A stretch of 64,000 nt of DNA from DASRLE01 sp963825315 (GTDB lineage: Bacteria; Verrucomicrobiota; Verrucomicrobiia; Limisphaerales; Palsa-1400), in the NCBI GenBank assembly GCA_963825315.1, contig CAWGST010000005.1, positions 682,001 to 746,000 on the forward strand. Direction: 5' to 3'. The notes beneath the pieces were generated by a model, which was not told where the DNA came from, did no database searches, and saw nothing but the letters and a program-made list of their open reading frames with translations. Positions 1 to 9,126 of this stretch are shown piece after piece. Position 1 is the stretch's first letter. Every line of letters begins with the position of its first letter. The position numbers and the translations under genes are program-made.

Positions 1-1242
1 GCTTTTTTCGGAAAGCGACGGCCCGGCCTCTTTTTGCAACAGGTCCACGAAGCCCAGGACATGGCGCAGCGGCGCGCGCAAATCGTGGGAGACGGAATGA
101 CTGAACGCTTCCAGTTCCTGGTTGGCGGTTTGCAGTTGCGCCGTGCGTTCGACAATGCGCTGCTCCAGCTCGTTGTTCAGTTGGCCGATTTTCTCCTCGG
201 CAGCCTTGCGTTCGGTGATGTCGGTGCGCATGGCCACGTATTGGCGCGGTTTGCCCCGATCATTGAGGAAGGGCACGATGGTCGCATCCACCCAGTAAAA
301 GGAGCCGTCCTTGGCCTTGTTCTTGATTTCGCCATGCCAGACCCGGCCCTGGGTGATGGTCGTCCAAAGGCCGCGCATGAATTTTTTTGGGTGATGGCCT
401 GAATTGATGATGCGGTGATCCTGACCCAACAACTCTTCGCGTGAATACTTGGAGATGGCGCAGAACTTGTCGTTGACGTAGGTGATTTTTCCCTGCGGGT
501 CGGTGACGGCCACGATGGCGTGCTCGTCCAGCGCGGATTTCAAATCGCCGATTTCCTTGAATGAAGCTTTTAGTTGGTTTTCGGTCCGCTTGCGCTCCGT
601 GATGTCGCGGACGTTGCATTGAATCACGTTGCAGTCACCGGCTTGATACACGTTGCTGACAAACTCCACGGCAATGTGGCGGCCATCCCTCGTTTCCAGT
701 GGCAGGTCTTCATAGCGGACATACCCTTGCTGGTGCAGTTGCTGGAACTTGGCCTTGTTGGACACGAGGTCCTTGAACGGGCCAAGTTCCCAGATGGGTG
801 TGCCGACCAGTTCGTCGTGGGAAAAGCCCAGCATCTCGATCAAGAAGGGGTTGACATCGCTGATTCGCCCCGTATCGGCTTCCAGAATCAGGATGCCATC
901 CTTCGCCGCTTCGAACAACCGCCGATAACTCAATTCTGAGGCGCGTATCGCCTGCTCACTCCGCGTCTCAGCCTGTTCTGTGCGCGTCTCCGCTTGCTCT
1001 GTCCGGGCCTTGGCCTGTTCTGTCCGCGCTTCAGCCTGCTCCGTCCGTGTCTCCGCCTGCTCAATCCGTCTCTCCGCCCGCTCAATCCGTGTCTCCGCCC
1101 GCCTAATGTGCGTGTCGTGGCCGGGCACGTACGGGTCTTGATTCTTCTTCTTTATCTCGTTTTCATCACGAGCCACGATTTGGACTGAATCCTCGGCCGA
1201 TGATGGTTGACACTTTGTTATTAAAGAGTCTTTGGCATTCAC
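1..1242 (-). CDS. PAS-domain sensor histidine kinase, 3' part beyond window
   Basis: Reading leftward from a GTG at 1242, the protein opens with a charged stretch and seven heptads (AxxRxEQ type), probably coiled coil. Two or three PAS/PAC modules follow, each ending in a DITERK-type linker (two are visible, near 590-610 and 205-225). The HisKA dimerisation helix then reads EAFSHSVSHDLRAPLRH, with the phospho-acceptor His, near positions 60-105. The ATPase domain lies outside the window. No transmembrane segment is visible, so a cytosolic sensor is likely. An in-frame TAA just upstream of the GTG fixes the N-terminus within a few codons. An operator-like palindrome sits about 35 bp upstream. 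The kinase call is clear; the signal sensed is unknown. Confidence 0.9.
   Translation of the reverse strand, partial: MNAKDSLITKCQPSSAEDSVQIVARDENEIKKKNQDPYVPGHDTHIRRAETRIERAERRIEQAETRTEQAEARTEQAKARTEQAETRTEQAETRSEQAIRASELSYRRLFEAAKDGILILEADTGRISDVNPFLIEMLGFSHDELVGTPIWELGPFKDLVSNKAKFQQLHQQGYVRYEDLPLETRDGRHIAVEFVSNVYQAGDCNVIQCNVRDITERKRTENQLKASFKEIGDLKSALDEHAIVAVTDPQGKITYVNDKFCAISKYSREELLGQDHRIINSGHHPKKFMRGLWTTITQGRVWHGEIKNKAKDGSFYWVDATIVPFLNDRGKPRQYVAMRTDITERKAAEEKIGQLNNELEQRIVERTAQLQTANQELEAFSHSVSHDLRAPLRHVLGFVDLLQKEAGPSLSEKS
952..1098 (-). repeat. seven 21-bp in-frame repeats coding coiled-coil heptads
   Basis: Seven consecutive 21-bp units code AETRIER, AERRIEQ, AETRTEQ, AEARTEQ, AKARTEQ, AETRTEQ and AETRSEQ within the N-terminal part of the sensor kinase. 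The period equals one heptad, so changes in copy number would keep the frame and alter only the length of the predicted coiled coil. Confidence 0.85.
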
Positions 1243-1272
1243 TTAACAGAATAAGCCGAACGACTCTGTTGG

Positions 1273-1292
1273 CGCTATGGGGTGTTCACCCC
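1273..1292. promoter_or_regulatory. operator-like palindrome upstream of the sensor kinase
   Basis: The site contains the perfect palindrome GGGGTGTTCACCCC (1279-1292), preceded by CGCTAT. It lies 31-50 bp upstream of the GTG start at 1242. The same 13-mer CGCTATGGGGTGT and 14-mer ATGGGGTGTTCACC recur on the other strand at 10035-10047 and 9931-9944, upstream of the Kai/histidine-kinase operon. The recurrence suggests a shared regulator; which one is not known. Confidence 0.45.
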
Positions 1293-1403
1293 AGTAACTT
1301 AAAGCAGACTTTAAGAATCCGTCCCGAATGTTCCCGGTCAATTCTTAGCCCGTCTTCCGCAGTTGGGAGAACCGTTGTGCTGGTTTGCAAGGGGTTACGC
1401 ATT

Positions 1404-3242
1404 TTAACCCCCCGTTTTCTGCACTACATTTTCAGTTGCATTTTGCACGGCGCGGCTCTGCTCGGGTAGATGCAGGCCCAATCGCTGCAACAGTTCGGCC
1501 ACCATCCGCTCCGGCCGGGCCACCGTGCGCAGGCGCAACTCATTCACGCTCTCCCCCACTTTGACCGGCAAGATCACGTCCAGCGATTTGAGGGTCGCGA
1601 TCTCTGCCACCAACTGCCGCGCGCACGTGCCCAGTCCCTTGCCTTTCATCCACATTTCCAGCGTCCGCCACATGGCCAGCGCCAGGAAACAGACCAGGAT
1701 GTGCGCTTGCACCCGTTCCGTCTTCTGATGAAAAATCGGACGCAAGCCCAGATCGCTCTTGGCGCAGCGGAAGGCCGCTTCGGCCTGCTGCAATTGCAGA
1801 TACCATTCCCAGACCTTGGCCGCATCCCGCTCGGCGCAGTTGGTGCGCAACAGATAGGCTCCGTGTGCCTGGCGCGCCCACTGGTTGCGATCCACCAGAC
1901 AGGCTGCGTTCAAGGCGCAGGCTTGCTTTTGTTCGTTCACCACCACCTCCACCTCGAAGAGTTTGTCGGCGGCCGGATACCGGCCCAGCCACTTGCCCAC
2001 GCGTCGTTCCATCTGTTCGGCGGGCGCGGCTTTCTTTTGCAAGCTCTGGTGGATTTGCAAAAGCTTTTGCCACAGCCGCTCTTCCTGCCGCGCCAGCATG
2101 GCTTTTTCTTTTTCGCGCCGGGCCTGGCTGCGGCACAAGACGAACTGTTCCTGCCCTTTCCCATCGGGATGGGGCAGTAGTTTGACCTCAACGCCTGCGC
2201 GCACTTGTTTCCAATCCTTTTCTGCGAGCAAGGCCGCTTCAAACTGGCGCAGTTGGGCCTTGGGCGTGCCGACAATGTATTGGGCGTTGCGCTGGCGCAA
2301 AAATTCGATGTTCTCCTCGCTGACCAGGCCCCGGTCCATCACCCAGATGCGTTTGGCTTTGCCGTATTTTTCTTCCATGATCCGCACGATGTCCTCCACC
2401 GTGGTCACGTCGGCGCGGTTGCCGGCAAAGACTTCATAGGCCAGCGGCAACCCTTCCGGGCTGACCACCAGCCCCAGGCAGACTTGCTTGCAATCCGGGC
2501 GGTTGTCGCGGCTGTAACCCCGCGCTGCCTGGGGGTTGCCCAAGACCTGGCCCTCAAAAAACGTGCTGGTCACATCGTAAAGGAGGAACTCAAAGCCGAC
2601 GCCAAACCAACTCTCGTAACGTTGGAACAGATGCTGGGTGATCTGCTCTTTGCGTTCGTGCAACTGGTCCAGTCCGCGATAGAGACGGTCGTCATTGATC
2701 TTCTCCCACGACACGCCCAGCAAATCCTCCAGCGCCGTGCGTTGGTACCAGCGTTCGGCCACACCCAGTTCGCTCGGTTGGGCGCAGAACCGGGCCACGG
2801 TCAGCAGGCAGGCGATCCTTTCCCAGGGAACTTCTTCGCGGCCCGAAGGGATCAGTTCCTGCAAGAGCGTGTGCAGTCCCAGACGACGCCAGAGCGAGAG
2901 CGCCAGATACACTTGGCCAAACTCGCGCACCCGTTCGACCCGCACCCCGCGCACATCCACCTCGCGCCACAGCGGCGGGGTGGGCGGAGTGTTTTTGCTC
3001 CCAAACTCAAGTTGCCGGGCCGGGATGCGCCCTTCCAGCAAATCATCCAAGGCCTCCCAACCCGCGTGGACTTGCTCATCCAACCCCGGCAGCTTGCCCA
3101 GCATCGCCACCGTGTGCTGGCGTGGGCCACTGGCTGTGCGGCGCGACTCGACCAGCGTCCAGTATTCATACGGGATGTCATCAATCGTGCGGCGATGTCG
3201 GCGCAAATACATGAGCGTATGCTGCGTCCTCGGATCAGGCAT
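1404..3242 (-). CDS. IS1634 family transposase (DDE type)
   Basis: This 612-aa protein has the features of IS1634/IS4-like transposases. An N-terminal region (RTQHTLMYLRRHRR) precedes a first catalytic Asp in LLYDVTSTFFEG, a second in IWVMDRGL, and the catalytic Glu in AEAAFRCAKSDLGLRPIFHQ, followed by the usual AHILVCFLALAMW helix. The length is typical and the frame is intact, so the element may be active. The last few codons run through the left copy of the 12-bp flanking repeat, so the C-terminus may be set by sequence at the insertion point. Confidence 0.9.
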   Translation of the reverse strand: MPDPRTQHTLMYLRRHRRTIDDIPYEYWTLVESRRTASGPRQHTVAMLGKLPGLDEQVHAGWEALDDLLEGRIPARQLEFGSKNTPPTPPLWREVDVRGVRVERVREFGQVYLALSLWRRLGLHTLLQELIPSGREEVPWERIACLLTVARFCAQPSELGVAERWYQRTALEDLLGVSWEKINDDRLYRGLDQLHERKEQITQHLFQRYESWFGVGFEFLLYDVTSTFFEGQVLGNPQAARGYSRDNRPDCKQVCLGLVVSPEGLPLAYEVFAGNRADVTTVEDIVRIMEEKYGKAKRIWVMDRGLVSEENIEFLRQRNAQYIVGTPKAQLRQFEAALLAEKDWKQVRAGVEVKLLPHPDGKGQEQFVLCRSQARREKEKAMLARQEERLWQKLLQIHQSLQKKAAPAEQMERRVGKWLGRYPAADKLFEVEVVVNEQKQACALNAACLVDRNQWARQAHGAYLLRTNCAERDAAKVWEWYLQLQQAEAAFRCAKSDLGLRPIFHQKTERVQAHILVCFLALAMWRTLEMWMKGKGLGTCARQLVAEIATLKSLDVILPVKVGESVNELRLRTVARPERMVAELLQRLGLHLPEQSRAVQNATENVVQKTGG

Positions 3243-3266
3243 CGCAACGGGCTGTTCTGCACTACA
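1417..3266 (-). mobile_element. IS1634-type insertion sequence, ends approximate
   Basis: A single transposase gene is bracketed by the 12-mer TTCTGCACTACA at 1417-1428 and 3255-3266, in the same orientation. This may be a target duplication or part of the element ends. Terminal inverted repeats cannot be resolved by eye; only a loose match (TGnAnTnCA, then CAG and TTGC) is visible reading inward from both sides. The element lies between the response regulator gene and the edge sensor kinase. Confidence 0.5.
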
Positions 3267-3480
3267 GGTTGATTTTACAGTGGCAACGACCCAAAGCCGT
3301 TGGATTTACGAGGGAAACTGGCCGCCCAGCTTCTAAAAAAATCTTCTATCCACCCCTATGTTGCGGAAGATGGGTTAGACCGGCTGGCGAACCAAAGCCT
3401 TTTTTTCCTGAAGGCAAGAGGAGGGGGTTTGTTGATGAGGAAAACCGGAACAAGGCGGAACACCAAAAGGGTCTTCAGCG

Positions 3481-4158
3481 TCAGACGATGGTCAACTGGA
3501 CGCTGCTCTCGATGATGCCCGCGCCGATGGCGTAGCGGGTGAGTCCGGCGGTGTCGTGGATGTTCAGCTTCTGCATGAGATGCTCGCGGTGTTTCTCGAC
3601 GGTCTTGATGCCGATGCCGAGTTCCGCCGCGGTTTCCTTGTTGGCCTTGCCTTCGGCGATCAGTTGCAGCACTTCCATCTCGCGCGAAGTCAACCGGACA
3701 GCTTTCTTATTCAACACTCCCGCGCGCGCAGATGATTGCGGATTGAGGTGATCGAGCCGCTTGGAGATGGGGGGGCTGAAAAACGTGCTTCCTTTTTGGA
3801 CTTCACGAATTGCCCGGCACACGTCCTGGGCGGAAGTTTGTTTGAGCAGGAATCCCACCGCGCCGGACTCAGTGGCGTTTTTGACATAAGCGTCATCACT
3901 GTGCGCGGAGAGGATAAGCACCTTGGTGGCAGGGAGAGCTTTGAGCACCTGGCGGGTGGCCTCCAAACCATTGAGCAGGGGCATCGCAATGTCCATCAAC
4001 ACCACGTCGGGACGAAGTTTTTTGGCCAGCGCAACCGTCTGGCGGCCGTCTTGCGCCTCGCCGACCACTTCGAGGTCGTCTTCGAGTTCGAGCATTTTGC
4101 GAAATCCCTCGCGCACAATCGTATGGTCTTCGGCCAGCAGAACAGTAATTCGTTTCAT
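3481..4158 (-). CDS. NarL/FixJ-family response regulator
   Basis: The 225-aa protein has an N-terminal receiver domain with acidic pocket AEDH, phospho-acceptor Asp56 in VVLMDIAMP, and a conserved Lys in GFLLKQT. A C-terminal LuxR-type helix-turn-helix (LTSREMEVLQLIAEG through IKTVEKHREHL) follows. It is the last gene of the leftward Kai/kinase operon, 3 bp after the stop of the histidine kinase at 4162-5382, which is its most likely cognate kinase. It may bind the palindromic motif found upstream of the operon; that is inference. Confidence 0.92.
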   Translation of the reverse strand: MKRITVLLAEDHTIVREGFRKMLELEDDLEVVGEAQDGRQTVALAKKLRPDVVLMDIAMPLLNGLEATRQVLKALPATKVLILSAHSDDAYVKNATESGAVGFLLKQTSAQDVCRAIREVQKGSTFFSPPISKRLDHLNPQSSARAGVLNKKAVRLTSREMEVLQLIAEGKANKETAAELGIGIKTVEKHREHLMQKLNIHDTAGLTRYAIGAGIIESSVQLTIV

Positions 4159-4161
4159 AAG

Positions 4162-5382
4162 TCAGTTTATTGAGTTAGCCGCCATGGCCCCTGGCGGCAG
4201 GGGAATGCGGATCTCGATTTTGGTGCCTTTGCCCAGAGCGGATTTGACATTCAGGGCGCCGCCCACATAGGTCGCTCGCTCGCGCATGCTGAGCAGACCA
4301 AGGCCGCCCTTTCCTTTTCGTTTGGCCGGGTGATGCTCCGGGTCGAAGCCGATCCCGTCGTCTTTGATCGCCAAGTGAACGAAGGCGCCGCGCCGCGTCA
4401 GATGCACCGCAACGTGGCGGGCGCGCGCGTGCTTCTCCACGTTTTTTAAAGCTTCCTGAAGAATGCGGTAGAGCGTCAACTCGGCGTCGGCGGGCAGCCG
4501 CGCGGTCAACTGCACGCAGGCCAGCTTGAGCGACACACCCGTCCGGCCCGCGAACTCCGCGATGGTGTCGCGCATGACGGGGACCAGACCCATCTCGTCC
4601 AATACGCTGGGCCGCAGATTACGCGAGATGCGCTCCACTTCTTTGGCAGTCTGGCCGAGCATCTCGCGGAGTTTTATCGCCTCTCTCTTCAATGGCCCGT
4701 CGCGCGAGGAAAGTTTATCCGCCAGCGTCTGGCAGCGGACCAGGATGGCGCAGAGAAGCTGGGTAATGTTGTCGTGCAATTCGAGGGCCACCCGCCCGCG
4801 CTCGGCTTCCTGCGCTTGCACCACGCGGTGGGTCAAGGCCCGCAGCAGTTCCTCGGTCCGCCGGGCCTCCGTCATGTCTGTCACGACCATGCCGATGGTC
4901 GCCCTTTTGGAACCATTCTTTCCCAGCGGACAAATCGAGATTTGCGCCGTCATTTGCGAACCGTCGCCGGCATTGAGCAGCACTTGCATTTTAGAGCCGG
5001 ATTTGTCGGCCCGTTTCACGAGCGGTCCGAGGGTTGCCTGGTCTTCGGCGGAAAGAAAGCGGCGAAAGGAACTGCCCATCACCTGCTCCAGCGGACATTT
5101 GACCATTCTGGCGAAGCACTCGTTGCAGTACAGAATCATCTTGTCAGCCGTAAGGGTCAGCGCCCCTTCGTTCATGGATTCGATGAGCATGCGGTAGGCG
5201 TGCTCGGCGCCTTCCAGCGTGAACACTTGCGGACCATGTTTGCTCGCGACCACCAACGTATCCACTTCGCCGGTGCGGATGGCGCGGAGTATTTCCTCGG
5301 CGTCGGCCAGGCGGGCGCGGAGCTTGGCGAGTTCGCGGGAGGGCACGGGGCGGGAGGACTGTTGTCGCCGGGCAGTTTTCAA
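4162..5382 (-). CDS. PAS sensor histidine kinase, HisKA_3 (NarX-like) type
   Basis: In this 406-aa protein a short N-terminal helix (RLADAEEILRAIRTGEVD) leads into a PAS domain (about residues 60-175). A HisKA_3 dimerisation domain carries phospho-acceptor His203 in LELHDNITQLL. The C-terminal ATPase domain has LQEALKNVEKHA (N box) and DDGIGFDPEHH, then KGGLGLLSMRERA. No membrane segment is seen. The start ATG overlaps the stop of the upstream kaiB copy by 4 bp (ATGA), so translation is probably coupled. It likely phosphorylates the NarL regulator directly downstream. By analogy with cyanobacterial SasA, it could read KaiC/KaiB state, but it has no KaiB-like N-terminal domain of its own. Confidence 0.92.
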   Translation of the reverse strand: MKTARRQQSSRPVPSRELAKLRARLADAEEILRAIRTGEVDTLVVASKHGPQVFTLEGAEHAYRMLIESMNEGALTLTADKMILYCNECFARMVKCPLEQVMGSSFRRFLSAEDQATLGPLVKRADKSGSKMQVLLNAGDGSQMTAQISICPLGKNGSKRATIGMVVTDMTEARRTEELLRALTHRVVQAQEAERGRVALELHDNITQLLCAILVRCQTLADKLSSRDGPLKREAIKLREMLGQTAKEVERISRNLRPSVLDEMGLVPVMRDTIAEFAGRTGVSLKLACVQLTARLPADAELTLYRILQEALKNVEKHARARHVAVHLTRRGAFVHLAIKDDGIGFDPEHHPAKRKGKGGLGLLSMRERATYVGGALNVKSALGKGTKIEIRIPLPPGAMAANSIN

Positions 5383-5732
5383 AGTGCGGTTCCACCTTTC
5401 GTGTCCAAATCCAACCCGGCAAACAGGCCGGTGGTGTTCAACAGGTTGCCGATGAACCGGCGTACCGGCCGTGGGAATTCTTTGACGAGCGTCGGGGTCG
5501 CGACGATCTGGTTGTCGCGCGCCAGGTTGGGCTGCTGATAGATGTCAATCACTTTCAGTTCGCAGTTGTCTTTCAGTTCGGCTTCGCACAGTTGACGGAC
5601 GCGCAGGACCGCCTGGCGCGATCTGTCGGTGGCTCCCGCCACGTACAGTCGCAAGACGTATTTGCCCTTGGGCCGGGAGGTCAGGGACTTCTCAAAGGCC
5701 TGCGCCGCGCGGCTGGTTTTGTTTGTTTTCAC
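5379..5732 (-). CDS. kaiB: KaiB-like circadian clock protein, copy 1
   Basis: This 117-aa thioredoxin-like KaiB protein has the core KYVLRLYVAGATDRSRQA, then a KVIDIYQQPNLARDNQIVATPTLV-type segment (given here only as family hallmark positions about 60-85), and PRPVRRFIGNL near the end. A basic N-terminal extension of about 25 residues precedes the KaiB fold. It lies between a second kaiB (5748-6078) and the PAS histidine kinase, overlapping the latter by 4 bp. In known systems KaiB binds the KaiC ring and displaces or captures partners. Here it probably acts with the kaiC at 5996-7841. Confidence 0.88.
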   Translation of the reverse strand: MKTNKTSRAAQAFEKSLTSRPKGKYVLRLYVAGATDRSRQAVLRVRQLCEAELKDNCELKVIDIYQQPNLARDNQIVATPTLVKEFPRPVRRFIGNLLNTTGLFAGLDLDTKGGTAL

Positions 5733-5747
5733 GGGCGTTCGTCTCGG

Positions 5748-6078
5748 TTAATCGGCGGGGCGCAAATCCAAGCCGACGAGCGCATGATCGGTATTGGAAA
5801 GGTTGCCAATGATGGTTCGCACGGGCTTCGGCAACTTGCGCACCACTGTGGGAATGGCCAGGATTTGGTCGCCTTTGGCAAGCTGGGGATGCTTCACCAG
5901 ATCAATCACCGTGATGCGATAGCAGCCTTTGAGGTGGCTTTCGCACATCTTCTTCAGGTTCGAGAACGCCGTCAGCGATTTGGGCGTCGAGTCGGTCACG
6001 TAAAGGCGCAGTTGCCAGAGTTTGGCTGGCTGGCGACGGGAGCCGTGCTGCTGGTCGTTTCACTGTTCTGGTTTTCAT
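5748..6078 (-). CDS. kaiB: KaiB-like protein, copy 2 (one frameshift)
   Basis: From GTG at 5999 the frame gives VTDSTPKSLTAFSNLKKM and IDLVKHPQLAKGDQILAIPT, a clear KaiB core. The first beta strand (KLWQLRLYV) is coded further upstream in the same frame, without a start codon before a stop at 6062. An ATG at 6078 with a good ribosome-binding site (GGGGGGAGAAATTG) opens MKTRTVKRPAARLPSPA one frame off, so a single indel near 6025-6035 (a CCAGCCAGCC stretch) would join the two. The corrected protein is about 110 aa. It overlaps the kaiC 3' end. Either the sequence has an indel error or this copy is newly broken. Confidence 0.75.
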
Positions 6079-7841
6079 CAATTTCTCCCCCCTGCCTGGG
6101 TTTGCCCCGCGCGCTGGCCGCCACCTTGGCATCCGCTTGGCGCAAGCGGCTTGATGCCGCCTGCTCGGTGGTGAGCAAGCGCGTTCGCGTTCCGACCTGT
6201 TCGTCAATGCGCCGCAGTTCCATTGCTTCGGTTTCGTAATCGGTGCGCAGCCCGCTGATTTGCCGTTCGGTCGCCGTGCGTTTGCGCTCCAGTTCGCGCT
6301 TGCGGCGGGCGGCTTCCTGCTGGCTGGCCAGCACGGCGGCTTTCTCCAGCGCCCCTTGCGCCGCGCGGGCTGAGCCGGTCAACACGCCGCTGGCGCCAAT
6401 GTAGGCGTCCACAACGTCAATGCCACCGGTCCGAAATGAGGAACTCGCGGATTTGGTTCGAGTGCGCCATCCCACGCGCTTTGAGCACGTAAAGCACCCG
6501 ATTGCGTTCGCCGTTGCCTTCGACGTCCTGCAACAACAGCCAGGAATCCATGAGCGAGGACATGGCAATTTCACTTTGTTGCAGCGCGTGGCCGCCGTGC
6601 GTCAGACTGGTAAAGAGCGAGGTGACTTGTTCGCCCTTCAAAAAATCAATCAGCCGCGTCACCATCCCCTTGGTTTCGTAGTCGGTGCCCGCGGCCATCA
6701 GGCTGGTAATCGGGTCCACGATGACGACCTGGGGTTGAAACGCGGCGATCTCCTTGAACATCGTGGCCAGGTGCATTTCCAGGCCGTAGAGCGAGGGCCG
6801 CGCCGCGTGAAACCGCAGCAAGCCGCGCTGGACCAACGGCTCCAGGCGCAACCCGATGGAATGCATGTTGCGGATGATCTGGTTGGGCGATTCCTCGAAC
6901 GAGAAGAAGAGCATGCGATCCCCGCGCCGGGCGGCGGCTTGGGCAAAACAGGCGGCGACGCTGGTCTTGCCGGTGCCGGGCGTGCCCGTGAGCAGAATGC
7001 TGCTGCCGCGAAAAAAACCCCGCCCGCCCAGCATCGCGTCGAGCCGCGGGATGCCGGTGGAAATCCGCTCGCTTGACACCTTGTGGTTCAGCCCCAGCGA
7101 CGTGATGGGCAGCACGCTGATGCCCTCGTCGCCGATGAGGAAGGGAAATTCGTTGGTGCCGTGCAGCGCGCCGCGATATTTCACCACACGCAGATGCCGC
7201 GTGGCAATCTGGTCATTGACCCGATGATCGAGCAGGATGACGCAGTCGGACACGTATTCCTCCAGCCCGTGGCGCGTCAGTTGTTCTTCGCGCCCGCGCT
7301 CGGCCGTGATGACGGCGGTCACGCCCTTGTCCTTTGAGCCAGCGGAAGAGCCGGCGCAATTCGGCGCGCAGGATGGCCTCGTTGGGCAGGCCGGCGAACA
7401 GCGCTTCCAGCGTGTCCAGCACCACGCGCTTGGCGCCGATGGAAGTCAATCGCGTGATTGAGCCGGACGAACAACCCTTCCAGGTCATATTCGCCGGTCT
7501 CCGTGATTTCACTGCGCTCGATGTGCACGTGGTCGAGCACAATTTTTTTGCGCCGGACCAGGCCCGCCAAATCAAATCCGAGCGACGCGACGTTGGCCTT
7601 CAACTCCGCTGTCCGTCTCCTCGAAGGACATGAAAACGCCCGGCTCGCCGAACTGCACGGCGCCGCGCACGAGGAATTCCGCGGCGAACAGCGTCTTGCC
7701 GCAACCCGCCCCGCCGCACACCAGCGTGGGCCGCCCGCGCGGCAACCCGCCGCCCGTGATTTCATCGAGACCTTGGATGCCGGTGGGACACTTGGGCAAA
7801 CAAGCCGCTGCAGAGGTGGACTTGGGACCGTCATTCTTCAT
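5996..7841 (-). CDS. kaiC: KaiC-like RecA/ATPase clock protein (frameshifted in four places)
   Basis: Double-domain KaiC. Domain CI starts at ATG 7841 and has Walker A GGAGCGKT and the catalytic Glu pair in MSFEET. Domain CII has Walker A GTPGTGKT, the Glu pair in FFSFEESPNQ, and VVIVDPITSL as Walker B. The autophosphorylation site aligns as Ser-Ser (MSSLMD, codons at 6555-6560), as reported for KaiC2-type proteins rather than Ser-Thr. A long charged C-terminal tail (LERKRTATERQIS etc.) follows GIDVVDAYIGASGVLTGSAR. Frame breaks lie near 7620, 7450, 7330 and 6425. Each is a one-base shift and the sequence on both sides is fully KaiC-like, with no extra stops, which favours sequencing indels. 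Intact length would be about 610 aa. Confidence 0.85.
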
Positions 7842-7962
7842 TCAAGAGCATCCTTTCATAAGGCGGGTGAGACACAAAAACAAAAACTGGGCCTGAGGCA
7901 ACTTTCGCGGCCAGGCGCGCCGGTCTCGAGACCGGGTTCGGCCTCCAAGACAGTGATTTGTT

Positions 7963-9126
7963 TCATGGACATTTGAGTGTGGTGTTGCCGGATGTTTTCA
8001 GCGCGTCTTTCGGGATGTGGGCCAATGGAATCTCCACCCGGACAGTGGTGCCCTCGCCGGGCGCGGATTTGACGCAAAAAGTGCCGCCGACCATTTCGAC
8101 CCGCTCCCTCATGCCGAGCAGTCCCAATCGTTTGTTTCCCTTGGAGCGCAATATGCGTTCCACTTGAAAAGATTTGCCATTGTCCTTGATATCCATGCGG
8201 GCGGCACTGTGAAATTTCTGGATGTTCACTTCCATCCGGCTGGCTTGCGCATGGCGGGCCACATTGGTCATTGCTTCCTGGGCCACGCGAAAGAGAATCG
8301 TGCGCCGGGCCGTGTCCAATTGTTCCACTCCCGCAAAAGCTATCAAATGAGTGCGGACGCCAGTCCGCGTGGTAAAGTTTTTCATGAATGAATGCAGGGC
8401 GGGGATCAGTCCGAGATCATCCAACACCGCCGGGCGCAATTCGCGGGCGAATTGATGCACGATGTCCACCGATTTTTCCACCAGCCGTTGCGTCCGGGCG
8501 ATGTTGCGGTCCAAGCCCTTGGTGTTGACTGCGGCCTCCTTTTTCAAGGCCGCCAGCCGGACATTGATGCCGGTCAAAGTCTGGGCGATGACATCATGCA
8601 ATTCGCGGCTGATTGCCCTTCGCTCCTCCTCCTGTGTCAAGATAATCTGGCGGGACAATTGCCGCAACTGCTCCTGCAGCCGCTGCGACTGTTCCAACAA
8701 TTGTGAATAATGGCGCTCGCTTTTTTTGAGCGCTTCCTCCACCGCCTTGCGCCGGGTGATTTCCTGTTCCAAAACCAGGTTGGAGGCGGCCAGCTCCACA
8801 GTGCGCTGGCTCAACATCTCGACGATTTGATTCAGGTGGACGGCGGCCTCCCGCGTGCCCCGATGAATTGTCTCGATCGGGGCAATTGCCTCGGTAAAGA
8901 AAGTCCCCGCCTGCTTGATGAGCGTGGCGCGTTTGCCGGCCACGCGGCCTGGCAACACTTGGGTAACCAGGATTTGCTCATGGAGCTTGGCTATGTCCAA
9001 CGTCTGCAGACCGGCGGTCAGCGCCTGCCGGCCCATGCCGCGCGCCGGTTGCAGGCGCCCCCCGGGGCCTTGCTTTAGATAGGTCAGCAACGCCGCCTGA
9101 TAGCGTCTTGCAAATTTGTGTTTCAT
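7963..9126 (-). CDS. histidine kinase with N-terminal RsbU_N/KaiA-like domain
   Basis: Residues 1-95 of this 387-aa protein (YQAALLTYLKQG, MGRQALTAGLQTLDIAKLHE, FFTEAIAPIE) match the pattern of the RsbU N-terminal domain, a helical fold placed in the KaiA/RsbU superfamily. A coiled coil (about 100-165) leads to a HisKA_3 domain with His177 in ISRELHDVIAQTL. The ATPase domain has EAMTNVARHA and LGLLGMRERVEMVGG; its G1 box reads DNGKSF rather than DxGxGF. It overlaps the upstream pseudokinase gene by 4 bp and precedes kaiC by 121 bp. I infer that the N-terminal domain could contact KaiC or a partner switch; the kinase call itself is firm. Confidence 0.88.
   Translation of the reverse strand: MKHKFARRYQAALLTYLKQGPGGRLQPARGMGRQALTAGLQTLDIAKLHEQILVTQVLPGRVAGKRATLIKQAGTFFTEAIAPIETIHRGTREAAVHLNQIVEMLSQRTVELAASNLVLEQEITRRKAVEEALKKSERHYSQLLEQSQRLQEQLRQLSRQIILTQEEERRAISRELHDVIAQTLTGINVRLAALKKEAAVNTKGLDRNIARTQRLVEKSVDIVHQFARELRPAVLDDLGLIPALHSFMKNFTTRTGVRTHLIAFAGVEQLDTARRTILFRVAQEAMTNVARHAQASRMEVNIQKFHSAARMDIKDNGKSFQVERILRSKGNKRLGLLGMRERVEMVGGTFCVKSAPGEGTTVRVEIPLAHIPKDALKTSGNTTLKCP

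Noticed and set aside
34..939. Open frames on the + strand at the left edge
   Set aside because: The minus strand in this stretch encodes a PAS/HisKA kinase with exact motifs; the + strand frames are its shadows.
952..1098. 21-bp repeats as a CRISPR array
   Set aside because: There are no spacers; the units are contiguous and code coiled-coil heptads. No CRISPR array or cas gene was seen anywhere in the window.
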